Shown here piece after piece: positions 8,674 to 18,241 of a DNA stretch of 64,000 bases (positions are counted from its first letter, which is position 1; each line of letters begins with the position of its first letter). The position numbers and the translations under genes were made by a program. The stretch covers positions 20,632 to 84,631 of the forward strand of contig NZ_FOKW01000015.1 of NCBI RefSeq assembly GCF_900112205.1. The letters run 5' to 3'. The DNA comes from Natronobacterium haloterrestre. GTDB lineage: Archaea > Halobacteriota > Halobacteria > Halobacteriales > Natrialbaceae. Under the pieces are notes generated by a model, which searched no databases, had not been told where the DNA came from, and saw nothing but the letters and a program-made list of their open reading frames with translations.

Positions 8674-9756
8674 ATGAGCGAAAGCGAAGCTGCCGACGAG
8701 CCGATGCCGACCATTCCCGGATCGTCCGGGGACGACTCCGAAGACTCCGAAGACTTCGACGACTCCTACGACGAAATGGTCGACGTCGAGGCCACCGATC
8801 CACGGGTCGAACTCGAGAAGACGACCTACCGGACCGACCTCGGCATCGAGATGGCCGAGGACGCCCGGCGGGTGAGCCGCGGCGAACTTTCGAGCGCGGC
8901 CTACTGGGAAAAGTACGACGACGACGCAGCCACGGAGTTCGGCGACGACTACCGCGAGACACCGAATCCGGCAGTCGATCGGGACGACGGGACGATCGAC
9001 GAGGAGACGGCCGAAACGCTCGGCTGTTCGGTTGGCTCGATGGCCAGCGTCGCGGCGGCGCTCGAGGCGTCGGAGAACGCGGCAGACGCGGAGAGCAAGA
9101 GCGACGGCGATGGCGACGGCGACGATCCGCGCTGGGGCATGGTCATCGACCTGCAGAAATGCGTCGGCTGTGAGTCGTGTACGGTCGCCTGCAAGGCCGA
9201 AAACCGAACGCCGCCCGGGGTCTCCTACAACGTCGTCCTCGAGCGTGAGGAAGGCGAGTATCCGAACGTCAGCCGAACGAACGTCCCGCGTCCGTGCATG
9301 CAGTGCGAGAAGCCGCCCTGTGTGCAGGTCTGTCCGGTTAGCGCGACGTACAAGATGGACAACGGGGTCGTGAACATCGATTACGACCGGTGTATCGGCT
9401 GTCGGTACTGCATGGTCGCGTGTCCCTACGACGCGCGCTACTTCGACTTCGGAGAGAACTACGACGGTGAGTTCGACGAAGGCGGCGAAGTAACCAGCCC
9501 CGAATACGGGACGGACCGCGGCCCGCGCGAAGACGGCGAGTCGCCGGTCGGCAACGTCCGGAAGTGTAACTTCTGTCACCACCGCCTCGAACGGGGCGAG
9601 GAGCCTGCGTGCGTCGAGACCTGCGTCGGTGATGCGCGGTATATGGGCGACCTCGAGGATACCGACAGCGACGTAAACGAACTGGCGTCGTCCTCCCGGG
9701 CGTTCCAGCTCAAGGAGAAGGAAGGGACCGATCCGAACGTCTACTACCTCAAGTGA
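8674..9756 (+). CDS. DMSO-reductase-family Fe-S subunit (DmsB/PsrB/TtrB-like)
   Basis: A 360-residue electron-transfer subunit with four Cys clusters for four [4Fe-4S] centres: [11 protein letters not shown] from residue 163, a CMQC-CVQVC group, [11 protein letters not shown], and CNFC with CVETC near residue 313. It passes electrons between the NrfD anchor and the molybdopterin subunit. It has an unusual acidic N-terminal extension of about 150 residues with no known motif, absent from classical DmsB. No Tat signal is visible, so it would be exported by riding with the Tat-bearing catalytic subunit. It is the first gene of the operon; the NrfD gene starts 5 bp after its stop. Confidence 0.93.
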   Translation: MSESEAADEPMPTIPGSSGDDSEDSEDFDDSYDEMVDVEATDPRVELEKTTYRTDLGIEMAEDARRVSRGELSSAAYWEKYDDDAATEFGDDYRETPNPAVDRDDGTIDEETAETLGCSVGSMASVAAALEASENAADAESKSDGDGDGDDPRWGMVIDLQKCVGCESCTVACKAENRTPPGVSYNVVLEREEGEYPNVSRTNVPRPCMQCEKPPCVQVCPVSATYKMDNGVVNIDYDRCIGCRYCMVACPYDARYFDFGENYDGEFDEGGEVTSPEYGTDRGPREDGESPVGNVRKCNFCHHRLERGEEPACVETCVGDARYMGDLEDTDSDVNELASSSRAFQLKEKEGTDPNVYYLK

Positions 9757-9761
9757 TCACC

Positions 9762-11021
9762 ATGTCGACGAACACACACGAGACGACGGCGGCGATCGGT
9801 GGCCGGCGGCTTCGGTTCGCCTGGTACGTGCTGCTGGTCGCGTTGCTCGCGATCGGTGGATACGGCGGCTACCTTCGGCTCGCGGAGGGGCTCCGGGCGA
9901 CGAACCTCTCGAGCACCGTCCCGTGGGGCGCGTGGGTCGCGTTCTACATCTACTTCGTCGGCCTGTCGGCCGGCGCGTTCCTCGTGAGCACGCTCTCGAA
10001 CGTCTTCGAGGTCGACGGGATGCACGAGATCGAACGCGAGGCGCTGTTCGTCGCGATCGTCTCGATGATCGTCGCGCTCACGTTCGTCCTGGTCGACCTC
10101 GGCCGGATGGATCGGCTCTGGCACCCCTTCGCGTGGCGACAGCCACTGTCGGTCCTCTCCTGGGAGGTCCACGCGTACGCACTCTACATCATCGTCCTCT
10201 CCGGCGAGCTGTACTTCTCGATGCGACGCGACCTCGTCGCGAGGAGCGAAGCCGACGACGGCCTTCGGGGACGGATCGCCGGTCTACTCACGCTCGGCCG
10301 AACGGAGACGAGCGAAGAGAGCCTCGAGACCGATCGGACGTGGCTGAAACGCCTTGGAATGGTCGGGATTCCGCTCGCGATCGTCTTCGTCCACGGCGGC
10401 ACCGGAAACCTGTTCGCGGTCGCCGCCGCGCGGAGCTACTGGTTCAGCGCTCTGTTCCCGGTGATCTTCATCACGTCCGCGGTCGTCAGCGGGATGGCAC
10501 TGATCGCCCTGCTGTACGTGCTGCGGGCGCGCCTGGGGAGCCGAGCGCTCGATACGGATCTGTTAGAGCGCATGGCGGCACTGTTCGTCGGATTCGTCGT
10601 CCTCGACGCGTCGCTGAAGGTTCTCGAGGCGTTCGTCGGGATCTACAGTCTCCATCCCGGCCACGTGGAGTCGTGGCTGACGATCATGACCGGCGAGATG
10701 TGGTGGTCGTTCTGGGTGGTAATGGTGGGACTCGGCTGGATCGCCCCGCTGGTGCTGTTACACCGGCGCGACTGGCGTCGCCGACCGGCGTTGGTCGCCG
10801 CCGCGGGCGCGAGTGTCGTCCTCGGCGTGATCGGTACTCGCTTCAACATCGTCGTGCCGGCCCAGATCGAGCCCGCGCTCTACGGCCTGCCGACGGGCTA
10901 CTACGTGCCGTCGACGCCGGAATGGCTGCTCTCGCTGGGCATCGTCGCGCTCGGCGTGCTCATCTATACGATCGGCACGGAACTGCTTCCGCTCGTTCCA
11001 CGAGGTGAGATCCATGACTGA
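9762..11021 (+). CDS. NrfD/PsrC-type membrane anchor, quinone-reactive subunit
   Basis: A 419-residue polytopic protein of the NrfD/PsrC (polysulfide reductase membrane subunit) family. Eight to nine hydrophobic helices start at about residue 22; features include VPWGAWVAFYIYFVGLSAGA and GTGNLFAVAAARSYW. It would exchange electrons with menaquinone and with the Fe-S subunit. The ATG at 9762 is preferred over the GTG at 9753. Its stop (11019-11021) lies inside the start region of the catalytic gene, so the operon is tightly coupled. Confidence 0.92.
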   Translation: MSTNTHETTAAIGGRRLRFAWYVLLVALLAIGGYGGYLRLAEGLRATNLSSTVPWGAWVAFYIYFVGLSAGAFLVSTLSNVFEVDGMHEIEREALFVAIVSMIVALTFVLVDLGRMDRLWHPFAWRQPLSVLSWEVHAYALYIIVLSGELYFSMRRDLVARSEADDGLRGRIAGLLTLGRTETSEESLETDRTWLKRLGMVGIPLAIVFVHGGTGNLFAVAAARSYWFSALFPVIFITSAVVSGMALIALLYVLRARLGSRALDTDLLERMAALFVGFVVLDASLKVLEAFVGIYSLHPGHVESWLTIMTGEMWWSFWVVMVGLGWIAPLVLLHRRDWRRRPALVAAAGASVVLGVIGTRFNIVVPAQIEPALYGLPTGYYVPSTPEWLLSLGIVALGVLIYTIGTELLPLVPRGEIHD

Positions 11022-14000
11022 TTCGAACGCAACCCACACGGACTCCAAGACAGGGACCGAACGGACGGACGAACCGACCGCCGACGGGATCGACCGTCGC
11101 GACTTCGTGAAGGCGGTCGGCGGCATCGGCGCGCTCTCGCTGTCCGGCGGTATCGCGGGCAGCGTCCTCGAGGTCGACGGCTGGTTCACCGACGACGGCC
11201 ACGGTGTCGGGACCGAGTACGGCGACTACGAGGCCTCGGACGTCATCTACACGACCTGCGGACAGTGTAACACGTTCTGCCCGATCAAGGTGCGCCTGGC
11301 CGACGAGAGCGGCACTGGCGAGTACAGTTCGCTCGTACGCAAGCTCGCGGGGAACCCCTACTCGTTCCTCAACACACAGCCACACGCTCAGGTGCCCTAC
11401 GAAAGCGATCCCGAAGACGTCGCGACCGGCGACCTCGAGGGGACTGGCGAGGTCGATACGAGCAAGTGGTCGCTGTCGGGCGGACGCATCTGTCTGAAGG
11501 GCCAGGCCGGGATCCAGACGGCCTTCGACACGTACCGGTTGCGGAAGCCGATGAAACGCGTGGGGCCGCGGGGCAGCGACGAGTGGAAGACCATCTCCTG
11601 GGAACAGGCGATCGAGGAGATCGTCTCCGGCGACGACGAACTCGGCCACGACGGCCTCCGTGAACTGTGGGGGTACGCCCCCGAAGACGAGGTAATGGAC
11701 GACTGGGAGGCCGTCCAGACGGGTGAGATGAGCAAACAGGAGTTCGACGACCGCTACGAGGACGTCCTGATCGATACTGATCACCCTGACCTGGGACCGA
11801 AGGCCAACCAGATCGTCGACGTCGGAGGCTTCCGGCGGAACTTCATCCGGAACCGGCTCTGGCACCAGGGGCTTGGATCGGTCAACAGCATCCACCACGC
11901 CGGCGTCTGCGGTCTCTCCGGCGTTATGGGGTTCAACCGCTCCCACGCCGGCACGAAGAAACGCCAGTACCCCGACATCGAGAACTGCGAGTACCTGCTG
12001 GTCTGGGGGACCAACCCGATGGTCGCCAACAAGGGTCCCACCTGGCTCGCCCCGAAACTCACGAACGCGATCGAGGACGGGATGCGGATGGACGTCGTCG
12101 ATCCCCGCCTCTCGAAGACCGCCGAGAAGGCCGACGAGTGGATCCCGGTCAAACCCGGCGCGGATGCTGCGCTCGCGCTCGGAATGGCGCGCTGGATCAT
12201 CGAGCACGAACGGTACGACGAGACGTACCTCCGCAATCCCGACGAGGACGCTGCCGAAGCCGACAACGAGCCCACCTGGAGCGACGCGACTCACCTCGTG
12301 CTCGTCGACGAAGACGAGCAACCGAAGGCCCGCGTCGGGGACCTCGACGTCCCTGGCGCCGACGACGACTCGTTCGTCGTTCTCGACGCCGCGACCGGCG
12401 AACCTGCTCCCGCGAGCGAGGTCGACGAGGGCGTACTGGACGTCGATATCACGGTCGACGGACGGGCCGTCAAGAGCGTCTGGACGCTGTACCGCGAGCG
12501 CGTCTTCGAACACGACCTCGAGGAGTACGCCGAGATGGCCGGCGTCGACGTCGATCGGATCGACGAGCTCGCCGACGAGTTCACCAGTCACGGCAAGCGC
12601 GCGGCGATCATGGCCTACCGCGGCCCGGCCAAGCATACGAACGGGTTCTACGCGACGCGTGCGATCTCGACGCTGCAGCACCTCATCGGCAACTTCGACT
12701 GGAAGGGCGGACAGATCACGCCCTACGCGGGTTACGAGACGATGAGCGGCCGGTACGAACTCGGGGAGGTCCCCGACGGCCACGAACCGTGGGGGATCCC
12801 GCTGCTCCGGGGCGGCGTCAACTACGAGGAGACGTCGCTGTTCGAGCGCGACGACGGCTATCCCGCGAAACGGCCCTGGTTCCCCGTCGCACCGCCGATG
12901 GCGACCCAGGAACTCTACGCCAGCGCCGACGACGAGTACCCCTACGGGGTCGAGGCGCTGTTCATCCGGCCGTACTCGAACAACCACGTCATGTCCGCCG
13001 CCGGCGGGGACACGATCCCCGACGTGTTGCAAGACGAGGACGCAATCGGGCTGATCGTCGCCTCGGACACGGTGCTGGGTGAGACGAGCCGATACGCCGA
13101 CTACGTCCTCCCCGAGCCGACCTACCTCGAGCGCTGGGAGAACTTCGGCACGTATCCGAACAAGCGCCTGGCCGACGAGAAGATCAGCCAGCCGACGATC
13201 ACGGTCGTCCCCGACGCACGGCCGTTCGAGGAGGTCCTGATCGATATCTGGAAAGAGCTGGACCTGCCCGGCGTCGGCGAGGGCGCTATCTCCGACGCTG
13301 ACGGCGACCTGTGGCCGCTCGACACCGCCGAAGACTTCTACGTCAAACTCGCGACCAACATCGCCTACGACCGCGACCCCGTCCCCGACGCCGACGACGA
13401 GGAACTCGAGTTGTTCGAGCACGCCCACGAGAAAGGGTTGGGTGAACACTTCGACCTCGAGGAGTGGCGCAGCGCAGTAACCGACGAAGAGTGGCCCAAG
13501 GCGGTCACCGTACTGAACCGCGGCGGTCGGTTCGAGCAACCGATCGACGACTACGCCGAAACGTTCGCCCAGCGTGGCCACGACTACGATTACGCCGGCC
13601 GGCACCCGGATACGAACGCCTACGAGGGCGATCACATGCGGTACAAACTCGCGAGCCGGGTGAACTTCTACGACGAGATTTCGCCGACCGGGAAACACGC
13701 CTACGACGGCGAGCGGTTCGATCCCCTCCCTCGAGTAGCGGACGTCGTCCACTACAACCGCGATGTCCAGGTTCCCGTGAAAACCGACGAAGAACTCGAC
13801 CACGACAGGCCGCTGCAACTGACCAACTGGAAGCCCCGGACCCAGGGCATGCACCGAACGACCGGTTCGGCGTGGCTACGCGAAACTCAGCCCGAGAACC
13901 CGGTGTGGATCAACCCCGAAGACGCACGCGAGCGCGGCCTCGAAAACGGCGACCGGGTACGGATCGATGCCGGCCGGCGAACCGTCGAGGCGACCGTCCG

Positions 14001-14319
14001 TGTCACCGGCGGCATCCGCCCCGGCGTCGTCGGAACCGCCTGGGGATTCGGACGGCAGGGCGGCGACACGACGGACACGACGGTCGACGGCGAACATCGA
14101 GCGGGGGCTACCGACGGCTACGGGCATGCCGACCACTCGTTCGATACGCCGGGCGAGGATACGGCCGGATACGCGAAGGGACGGGACGCCGGGTTCGCCG
14201 TCAACCACGTTCAACCCCTCGACGACGAACTCGGCGACGTCGGCCTGAGCGATCCGGTCGGCGGAAGCAACGCCCAGTTCGCAGCCTACGTGGAGATCGA
14301 ACCCGTGAGCGAACGATGA
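11014..14319 (+). CDS. Molybdopterin oxidoreductase catalytic subunit, Tat-exported
   Basis: A 1101-residue DMSO-reductase-superfamily enzyme. A Tat signal (RRDFVKAVGGIGALSLSGG, near residue 30) predicts an extracytoplasmic location. An N-terminal [4Fe-4S] motif is at Cys82, Cys85 and Cys89, with the fourth Cys in GGRICLKGQAG. A GVCGLSG loop places Cys299 where the molybdenum ligand is expected, as in Psr/Ttr/Nap-type rather than Ser-type DmsA enzymes (alignment needed). The C-terminal molydopterin dinucleotide-binding domain is seen in WINPEDARERGLENGDRVRI. Large size and gene set fit PsrA/TtrA-like respiratory reductases; the rhodanese/dioxygenase next door hints at a sulfur substrate, but arsenate, DMSO or others cannot be excluded. 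Confidence 0.93.
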   Translation: MTDSNATHTDSKTGTERTDEPTADGIDRRDFVKAVGGIGALSLSGGIAGSVLEVDGWFTDDGHGVGTEYGDYEASDVIYTTCGQCNTFCPIKVRLADESGTGEYSSLVRKLAGNPYSFLNTQPHAQVPYESDPEDVATGDLEGTGEVDTSKWSLSGGRICLKGQAGIQTAFDTYRLRKPMKRVGPRGSDEWKTISWEQAIEEIVSGDDELGHDGLRELWGYAPEDEVMDDWEAVQTGEMSKQEFDDRYEDVLIDTDHPDLGPKANQIVDVGGFRRNFIRNRLWHQGLGSVNSIHHAGVCGLSGVMGFNRSHAGTKKRQYPDIENCEYLLVWGTNPMVANKGPTWLAPKLTNAIEDGMRMDVVDPRLSKTAEKADEWIPVKPGADAALALGMARWIIEHERYDETYLRNPDEDAAEADNEPTWSDATHLVLVDEDEQPKARVGDLDVPGADDDSFVVLDAATGEPAPASEVDEGVLDVDITVDGRAVKSVWTLYRERVFEHDLEEYAEMAGVDVDRIDELADEFTSHGKRAAIMAYRGPAKHTNGFYATRAISTLQHLIGNFDWKGGQITPYAGYETMSGRYELGEVPDGHEPWGIPLLRGGVNYEETSLFERDDGYPAKRPWFPVAPPMATQELYASADDEYPYGVEALFIRPYSNNHVMSAAGGDTIPDVLQDEDAIGLIVASDTVLGETSRYADYVLPEPTYLERWENFGTYPNKRLADEKISQPTITVVPDARPFEEVLIDIWKELDLPGVGEGAISDADGDLWPLDTAEDFYVKLATNIAYDRDPVPDADDEELELFEHAHEKGLGEHFDLEEWRSAVTDEEWPKAVTVLNRGGRFEQPIDDYAETFAQRGHDYDYAGRHPDTNAYEGDHMRYKLASRVNFYDEISPTGKHAYDGERFDPLPRVADVVHYNRDVQVPVKTDEELDHDRPLQLTNWKPRTQGMHRTTGSAWLRETQPENPVWINPEDARERGLENGDRVRIDAGRRTVEATVRVTGGIRPGVVGTAWGFGRQGGDTTDTTVDGEHRAGATDGYGHADHSFDTPGEDTAGYAKGRDAGFAVNHVQPLDDELGDVGLSDPVGGSNAQFAAYVEIEPVSER

Positions 14320-14999
14320 CGCGAACCGATACGGCAACCACGAGGACGGCTGCGGTCGCCGATGCCCAGGCCGATCTGTACGGCCTGCTCGCGGCGATAC
14401 TCGACGGCGAAACGGACGTCCTGGCAACAGTGATGCAGGACGGCTCGCTCGTCGACGTCACGGCGACGCTCCCCGTCGATATCGACGCTGCCCCCCTCGA
14501 GTGCAAAGAGGTGGACGAGGACGCCCTGAGGATCGCCTACGACAACTTGTTCGTCGTTCCGGGACCACAGTACGTCCCGCCGGTGGCCTCCGCACACCGT
14601 GACCAGCCTTCGGAGGCGTTCGAGTCGGATTCACCGTTCCACGACGAGGGGTCGGCAGGCGAACTGCTCGGCGACCCGGCCTCGGAGATGTCGTCGCTGT
14701 ACGATCGAGCGGGCGTCCGTCCAAGCTACGGCGACTTCCCCGATCACGTCGCGGCTCAACTCGAGTTCCTCGCTGCGGTCACACGGCTAGAAGCGCAGGC
14801 CCTCGAAACGGGTACCGACGACCGCCTCGAGCGGTTCCGGACGTACCAACACGAGACGCTCGAACAGTTAGGCTGGCTCGATACGTTCCACAGGGCGGTC
14901 GCAGCTACCGACGGTCCTGACGGCGTCTTTACAGCCCTGGTCACAGTGGCACGGACCATCACGGCCTGGCACGCTCGCGACTACTCCATGGCCGAGTGA
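14316..14999 (+). CDS. TorD/DmsD-family molybdoenzyme chaperone
   Basis: A 227-residue all-helical acidic protein of the TorD/NarJ-like chaperone family. Recognisable parts are LYGLLAAILDGE at the N-terminus, YDNLFVVPGPQYVPPVASAH in the middle and YGDFPDHVAAQLEFLAAV, the motif that typifies these chaperones. It would bind the Tat signal of the catalytic subunit and hold it until the cofactor is inserted. Its ATG overlaps the stop of the catalytic gene (ATGA at 14316-14319), so synthesis of the two is coupled. It is the last gene of the operon and converges with the gene ending at 15018. Confidence 0.9.
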   Translation: MTRTDTATTRTAAVADAQADLYGLLAAILDGETDVLATVMQDGSLVDVTATLPVDIDAAPLECKEVDEDALRIAYDNLFVVPGPQYVPPVASAHRDQPSEAFESDSPFHDEGSAGELLGDPASEMSSLYDRAGVRPSYGDFPDHVAAQLEFLAAVTRLEAQALETGTDDRLERFRTYQHETLEQLGWLDTFHRAVAATDGPDGVFTALVTVARTITAWHARDYSMAE

Positions 15000-15017
15000 G
15001 TGCTCTCCCGACGGCCT

Positions 15018-16163
15018 TCAGGCCGCACAGTTATTCGGCCCGAGTTCGAGTTCCGTCACTTCGGACCCGTCCTCGGGTGGTTCCGTGCCGGTGTTGATCT
15101 CGATGACGCGCTCGTAGTTCGGGGGTTTATCGGGCGCGTCGTCGACCAACCGGTCCACGAACTCGTCCTCGTCGAGTCCGAGGAGATCGAGATCAGCGTG
15201 AAGCTCACCCAGTCGGGCCCCGATCAGTTCGCCAGGCGATCCGACCTCGTATCGGTTGTCCTTCGTGACGGATACGTGACCCGGAAGGATCCGCGTCTCG
15301 TCCGGTAGCTCGAGGATCGTTTCGTGGATCGATTCGTAGAGCAGTTCGGCACCGTGTGCTGCATCCTCGTCACCGAACTGTAACTCCGTCCGGCCGACGG
15401 ACTCCACGAACAGGGTATCACCGGTGAGGAGCATCTCGCCCTCGACGAGATAGTTGACCATTTCGGTTGTGTGTCCCGGTGTGTGAAGCGTCTCGATCTC
15501 GATCTCCCCGAGTTCGAGCGTTCGACCGTCGGCGAGCGGTTCGTAGTCGTAATCGACTCCCCGTTCGCTCGCACGGTCACCGAGATGATACGGGACGTCG
15601 AGTTCGTTCGCCAGTTTGGGACCGCCCGAAACGTGGTCCGCGTGAACGTGGGTATCGAGGACCCGTTCGATCGTGAGCCCGGCCTCCTCCGCTACGACCT
15701 TGAACTGGTCCGTCTGCCGTGTCGGATCGACGACGACTGCCGATCCGGCACGTTTCGAGCCGACGAGATAGCCGAGGCAACCTTTCGCCCGACGCTGTAA
15801 TTGCAGTGCGACGAGATCGTCGTTTTCCGTCTCCAGGGGAACGACTTCGTATACCTCGCTCCAGTCTTCCATGCCGCCTTTCACGACGGAGACGTCTTCG
15901 ACCCCGTGTTGCTCGAGTCGAAACCCGAACGGCGTCGACGTGAGCCCTTTGCCACAGATGACGACTGTGTCGCCGTTTTTCGACTCCTCGACGGGCTCGA
16001 GGTGGTCGTCCGTGAACTCTTCTCTCGGATCGAACGGGACGTTCTTGGCGCCGTGGATACGCCATCCTTCGTAGCTGTCTTCGGGCCGGGTGTCAATGAG
16101 TGTGAACGATTCGTCGGAATCGATCAACTCCGCAAGTCGTTCGGAGGATATCTGGTCTACCAT
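15018..16163 (-). CDS. Rhodanese / metallo-beta-lactamase fusion (persulfide-dioxygenase-like)
   Basis: A 381-residue fusion. An N-terminal rhodanese domain (about residues 5-108) has the sulfur-carrying Cys70 in VICGKGLTS. It is followed by a glyoxalase-II/ETHE1-type metallo-beta-lactamase domain (about 118-350) with THVHADH at 171-177, HTPGHT, LTGDTLF and LPGH motifs. ETHE1-type enzymes oxidise glutathione or other low-molecular-weight persulfides with an iron centre, and rhodanese fusions move sulfane sulfur. It lies 17 bp from the convergent molybdoenzyme operon, so a shared sulfur pathway is plausible but not shown. An AT-rich segment (ATCTCTCTACAATATTG, 16168-16184) precedes the start. 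Confidence 0.9.
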   Translation of the reverse strand: MVDQISSERLAELIDSDESFTLIDTRPEDSYEGWRIHGAKNVPFDPREEFTDDHLEPVEESKNGDTVVICGKGLTSTPFGFRLEQHGVEDVSVVKGGMEDWSEVYEVVPLETENDDLVALQLQRRAKGCLGYLVGSKRAGSAVVVDPTRQTDQFKVVAEEAGLTIERVLDTHVHADHVSGGPKLANELDVPYHLGDRASERGVDYDYEPLADGRTLELGEIEIETLHTPGHTTEMVNYLVEGEMLLTGDTLFVESVGRTELQFGDEDAAHGAELLYESIHETILELPDETRILPGHVSVTKDNRYEVGSPGELIGARLGELHADLDLLGLDEDEFVDRLVDDAPDKPPNYERVIEINTGTEPPEDGSEVTELELGPNNCAA

Positions 16164-16358
16164 TGTGATCTCTCTACAATATTGTCTGGGATCGGACCGC
16201 CGATAGGTCTCGGCCCTGCACAGGCACCCCTACTAGAACTCGCTCCATCGCTTCGTGCAGCTCCGATCGATCCCGAATTGCGTCGTTCTCGTCGAACACG
16301 AAACGGCGCTCCACCGGTGGGCGGAACTACCAAGTCGATCACAGCGTGTCGTACAGGT

Positions 16359-17087
16359 ATGCCCGCCGCAGTCGTGACTGGCTCCTCGAGAGGGATCGGG
16401 AAAGCGATCGCGCGTCGCTTCGCAACTGACGGATACGACGTGGCCGTGAACTATCGGTCTAGCGAAGACGCTGCCGAGGCGGTTGCTTCCGAGATCCGCG
16501 ATTACGGGCGAGAAGCGATCGCCGTCGAAGCGGACGTCGCCGATCCTGACGCTGCTGGGCGACTGGTCGATACCGCTGCCGACGCGTTCGGCGGCGTCGA
16601 TCACGTCGTCAACAACGCCGGAATCGATCAACACGTCTACACTGACGATCTCGACCCGGATGACTTCGATCGGATCATGGACGTCAACGTCAATTCCGCG
16701 TTCAACGTCACGAAAGCAGCGCTTCCGTATCTTCGTGACTCGACTGCTGACCCGTCCGTGACGAACATCTCTTCGATTCTCGCCCACACCGGTGCGGCGA
16801 TCGAGTGCCATTACGCGTCGTCGAAAGGCGCGCTCCTTTCGTTGACTCGCAGTCACGCCCAGGATTTTGCGCCCGACGTACGGGTGAACGCCGTCGCCCC
16901 GGGCCACATCGAGACGGACATGACTGCCGATCGAACGCCAGAGGAGAAACGGGAGGAACTCGCCCGGATTCCAGTCGAGCGGTACGGCCAACCCGAAGAC
17001 ATCGCCGACGCAGTTGCATATCTTCGCGACGCCACGTTCGTCACGGGCGAGACGCTGAACGTGAACGGCGGCGAACTGATGCAGTGA
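16359..17087 (+). CDS. Short-chain dehydrogenase/reductase (FabG-like)
   Basis: A 242-residue classical SDR. The dinucleotide-binding TGSSRGIG motif is at residues 7-14, NNAG near 85-88, catalytic Ser139 in NISSILAH and Tyr152/Lys156 in YASSK. The NYRSS after strand 2 favours NADP(H). Length and the C-terminal GETLNVNGG are typical of 3-oxoacyl-ACP-reductase-like enzymes, which in archaea act on various carbonyls, so the substrate is unknown. The start at 16359 gives the conserved N-terminus; the longer upstream frame is antisense to the rhodanese fusion. Confidence 0.9.
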   Translation: MPAAVVTGSSRGIGKAIARRFATDGYDVAVNYRSSEDAAEAVASEIRDYGREAIAVEADVADPDAAGRLVDTAADAFGGVDHVVNNAGIDQHVYTDDLDPDDFDRIMDVNVNSAFNVTKAALPYLRDSTADPSVTNISSILAHTGAAIECHYASSKGALLSLTRSHAQDFAPDVRVNAVAPGHIETDMTADRTPEEKREELARIPVERYGQPEDIADAVAYLRDATFVTGETLNVNGGELMQ

Positions 17088-17278
17088 CGAACGCTCGGTG
17101 GGCCTCTCGTCGACCACCTCCGTCGTCTACACGCGACAGCACGCGTCTCTCGTGGTCGCTGGGTGCATTCCAGCGACTCTGTAAACACCTCGAGTTCGAG
17201 GACTGACTCGACTGGTAATGGTCCCGTTACAGACGTCGAGTGGCCCCTGCCCCTTCCCCTTCCCGACAACCGAGACGC

Positions 17279-18181
17279 TCACCGAGCAAGGCGCTCCGTA
17301 CCGAGCACCGACAGGTGGTCGTCGACGGTCAGCGACAGCGACTCCCCCTCGCATTGGTACGTGATTTCGAAGGTGTCTAGCGCTTCGTCCGGGGGAGTCA
17401 CGTCGACATCGTCGAACGCAGGGAACGACCAGCAGTATCGTTCGTGGACGTTGATACCGTGGTCGATGTAGAAGCCGATGACGGAAGGATGTTCGAGGAG
17501 AACGTCGCTAACGCTCGAGTAGGCCGTCGCGCCGCACTGTTGGCAGTCGAACTCCACCGTCGCCGTACCAGGGTGTTCGGTCTCCTCGAGTTGCTCGTCG
17601 GACCGTATCGCACTCGAGTCGAACTCGTCACTCGACTTGACAGTCCGAGCGAGTCGGCCGTTACAGAAGATACAGAAACCGGAATACTGTCGCTGGATCG
17701 TCGTTCGAAGGTGTCGGCTTGCGAGACGCGGAACGTCGGTATCTTCACAGTGGGCGAACACTGCTGGCGGGACTACGAACTCGTAGGTTGCACGACAGGA
17801 CGTACACTCGACGGTTACGACCTCATCACGGTAGGAGAGTTGTTGTGTCTCGCCGCAGAATCGACACGGGTCCGCCAGTTCGATGGGTTCGATCTCGCCG
17901 CTCGTAGTGTATCTTCCGGACTCGATCGACCCGACCACGTGCTTGCCCGCTTGCGTGAGTTCGTAACCTGCCTCGGTCTTGCGGACGAACCGGTCCGTCA
18001 GTTTCCCCAGGTGGTAGTTGAACCGTCCTGAGTCCTCGACGCCCGTCGCATCCTGAAGCGTCGAAAAAGACGCCGTTTCCTCGGGACGAGTCCGCAGGAA
18101 CCGCAGGATGTTCACTCTGATGTCGTCGGCCAGGGCACCGAACACTTCCCCCAGGTCGTCCTCGGTGAACTGCGTGGGCAT
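17279..18181 (-). CDS. ArsR-like winged-helix regulator with zinc-ribbon C-terminal region (paralogue 1)
   Basis: A 300-residue regulator. An N-terminal ArsR-like winged helix (about residues 8-85, with DSGRFNYHLGKLTDRFVRK) is followed by a Cys-rich part with CRFCG, CTSC, CIFC and CQQCG pairs, probably zinc-binding, and a C-terminal beta-rich domain of unknown role. Two further proteins in this window share the layout (24139-25062 and 54376-55254). It lies between the SDR and an S9 peptidase, all separately transcribed. Ligand and target genes are unknown. Confidence 0.85.
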   Translation of the reverse strand: MPTQFTEDDLGEVFGALADDIRVNILRFLRTRPEETASFSTLQDATGVEDSGRFNYHLGKLTDRFVRKTEAGYELTQAGKHVVGSIESGRYTTSGEIEPIELADPCRFCGETQQLSYRDEVVTVECTSCRATYEFVVPPAVFAHCEDTDVPRLASRHLRTTIQRQYSGFCIFCNGRLARTVKSSDEFDSSAIRSDEQLEETEHPGTATVEFDCQQCGATAYSSVSDVLLEHPSVIGFYIDHGINVHERYCWSFPAFDDVDVTPPDEALDTFEITYQCEGESLSLTVDDHLSVLGTERLAR

Positions 18182-18241
18182 GTGCAGACCTGTCTCCCGA
18201 TCTACATACTGTTTACGCCTCCGGGTTGGACGTGGACCGAC

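Noticed and set aside
10960..13854. Long minus frame of 964 residues
   Set aside because: Antisense shadow of the molybdoenzyme catalytic gene, a known effect of GC-rich third positions.
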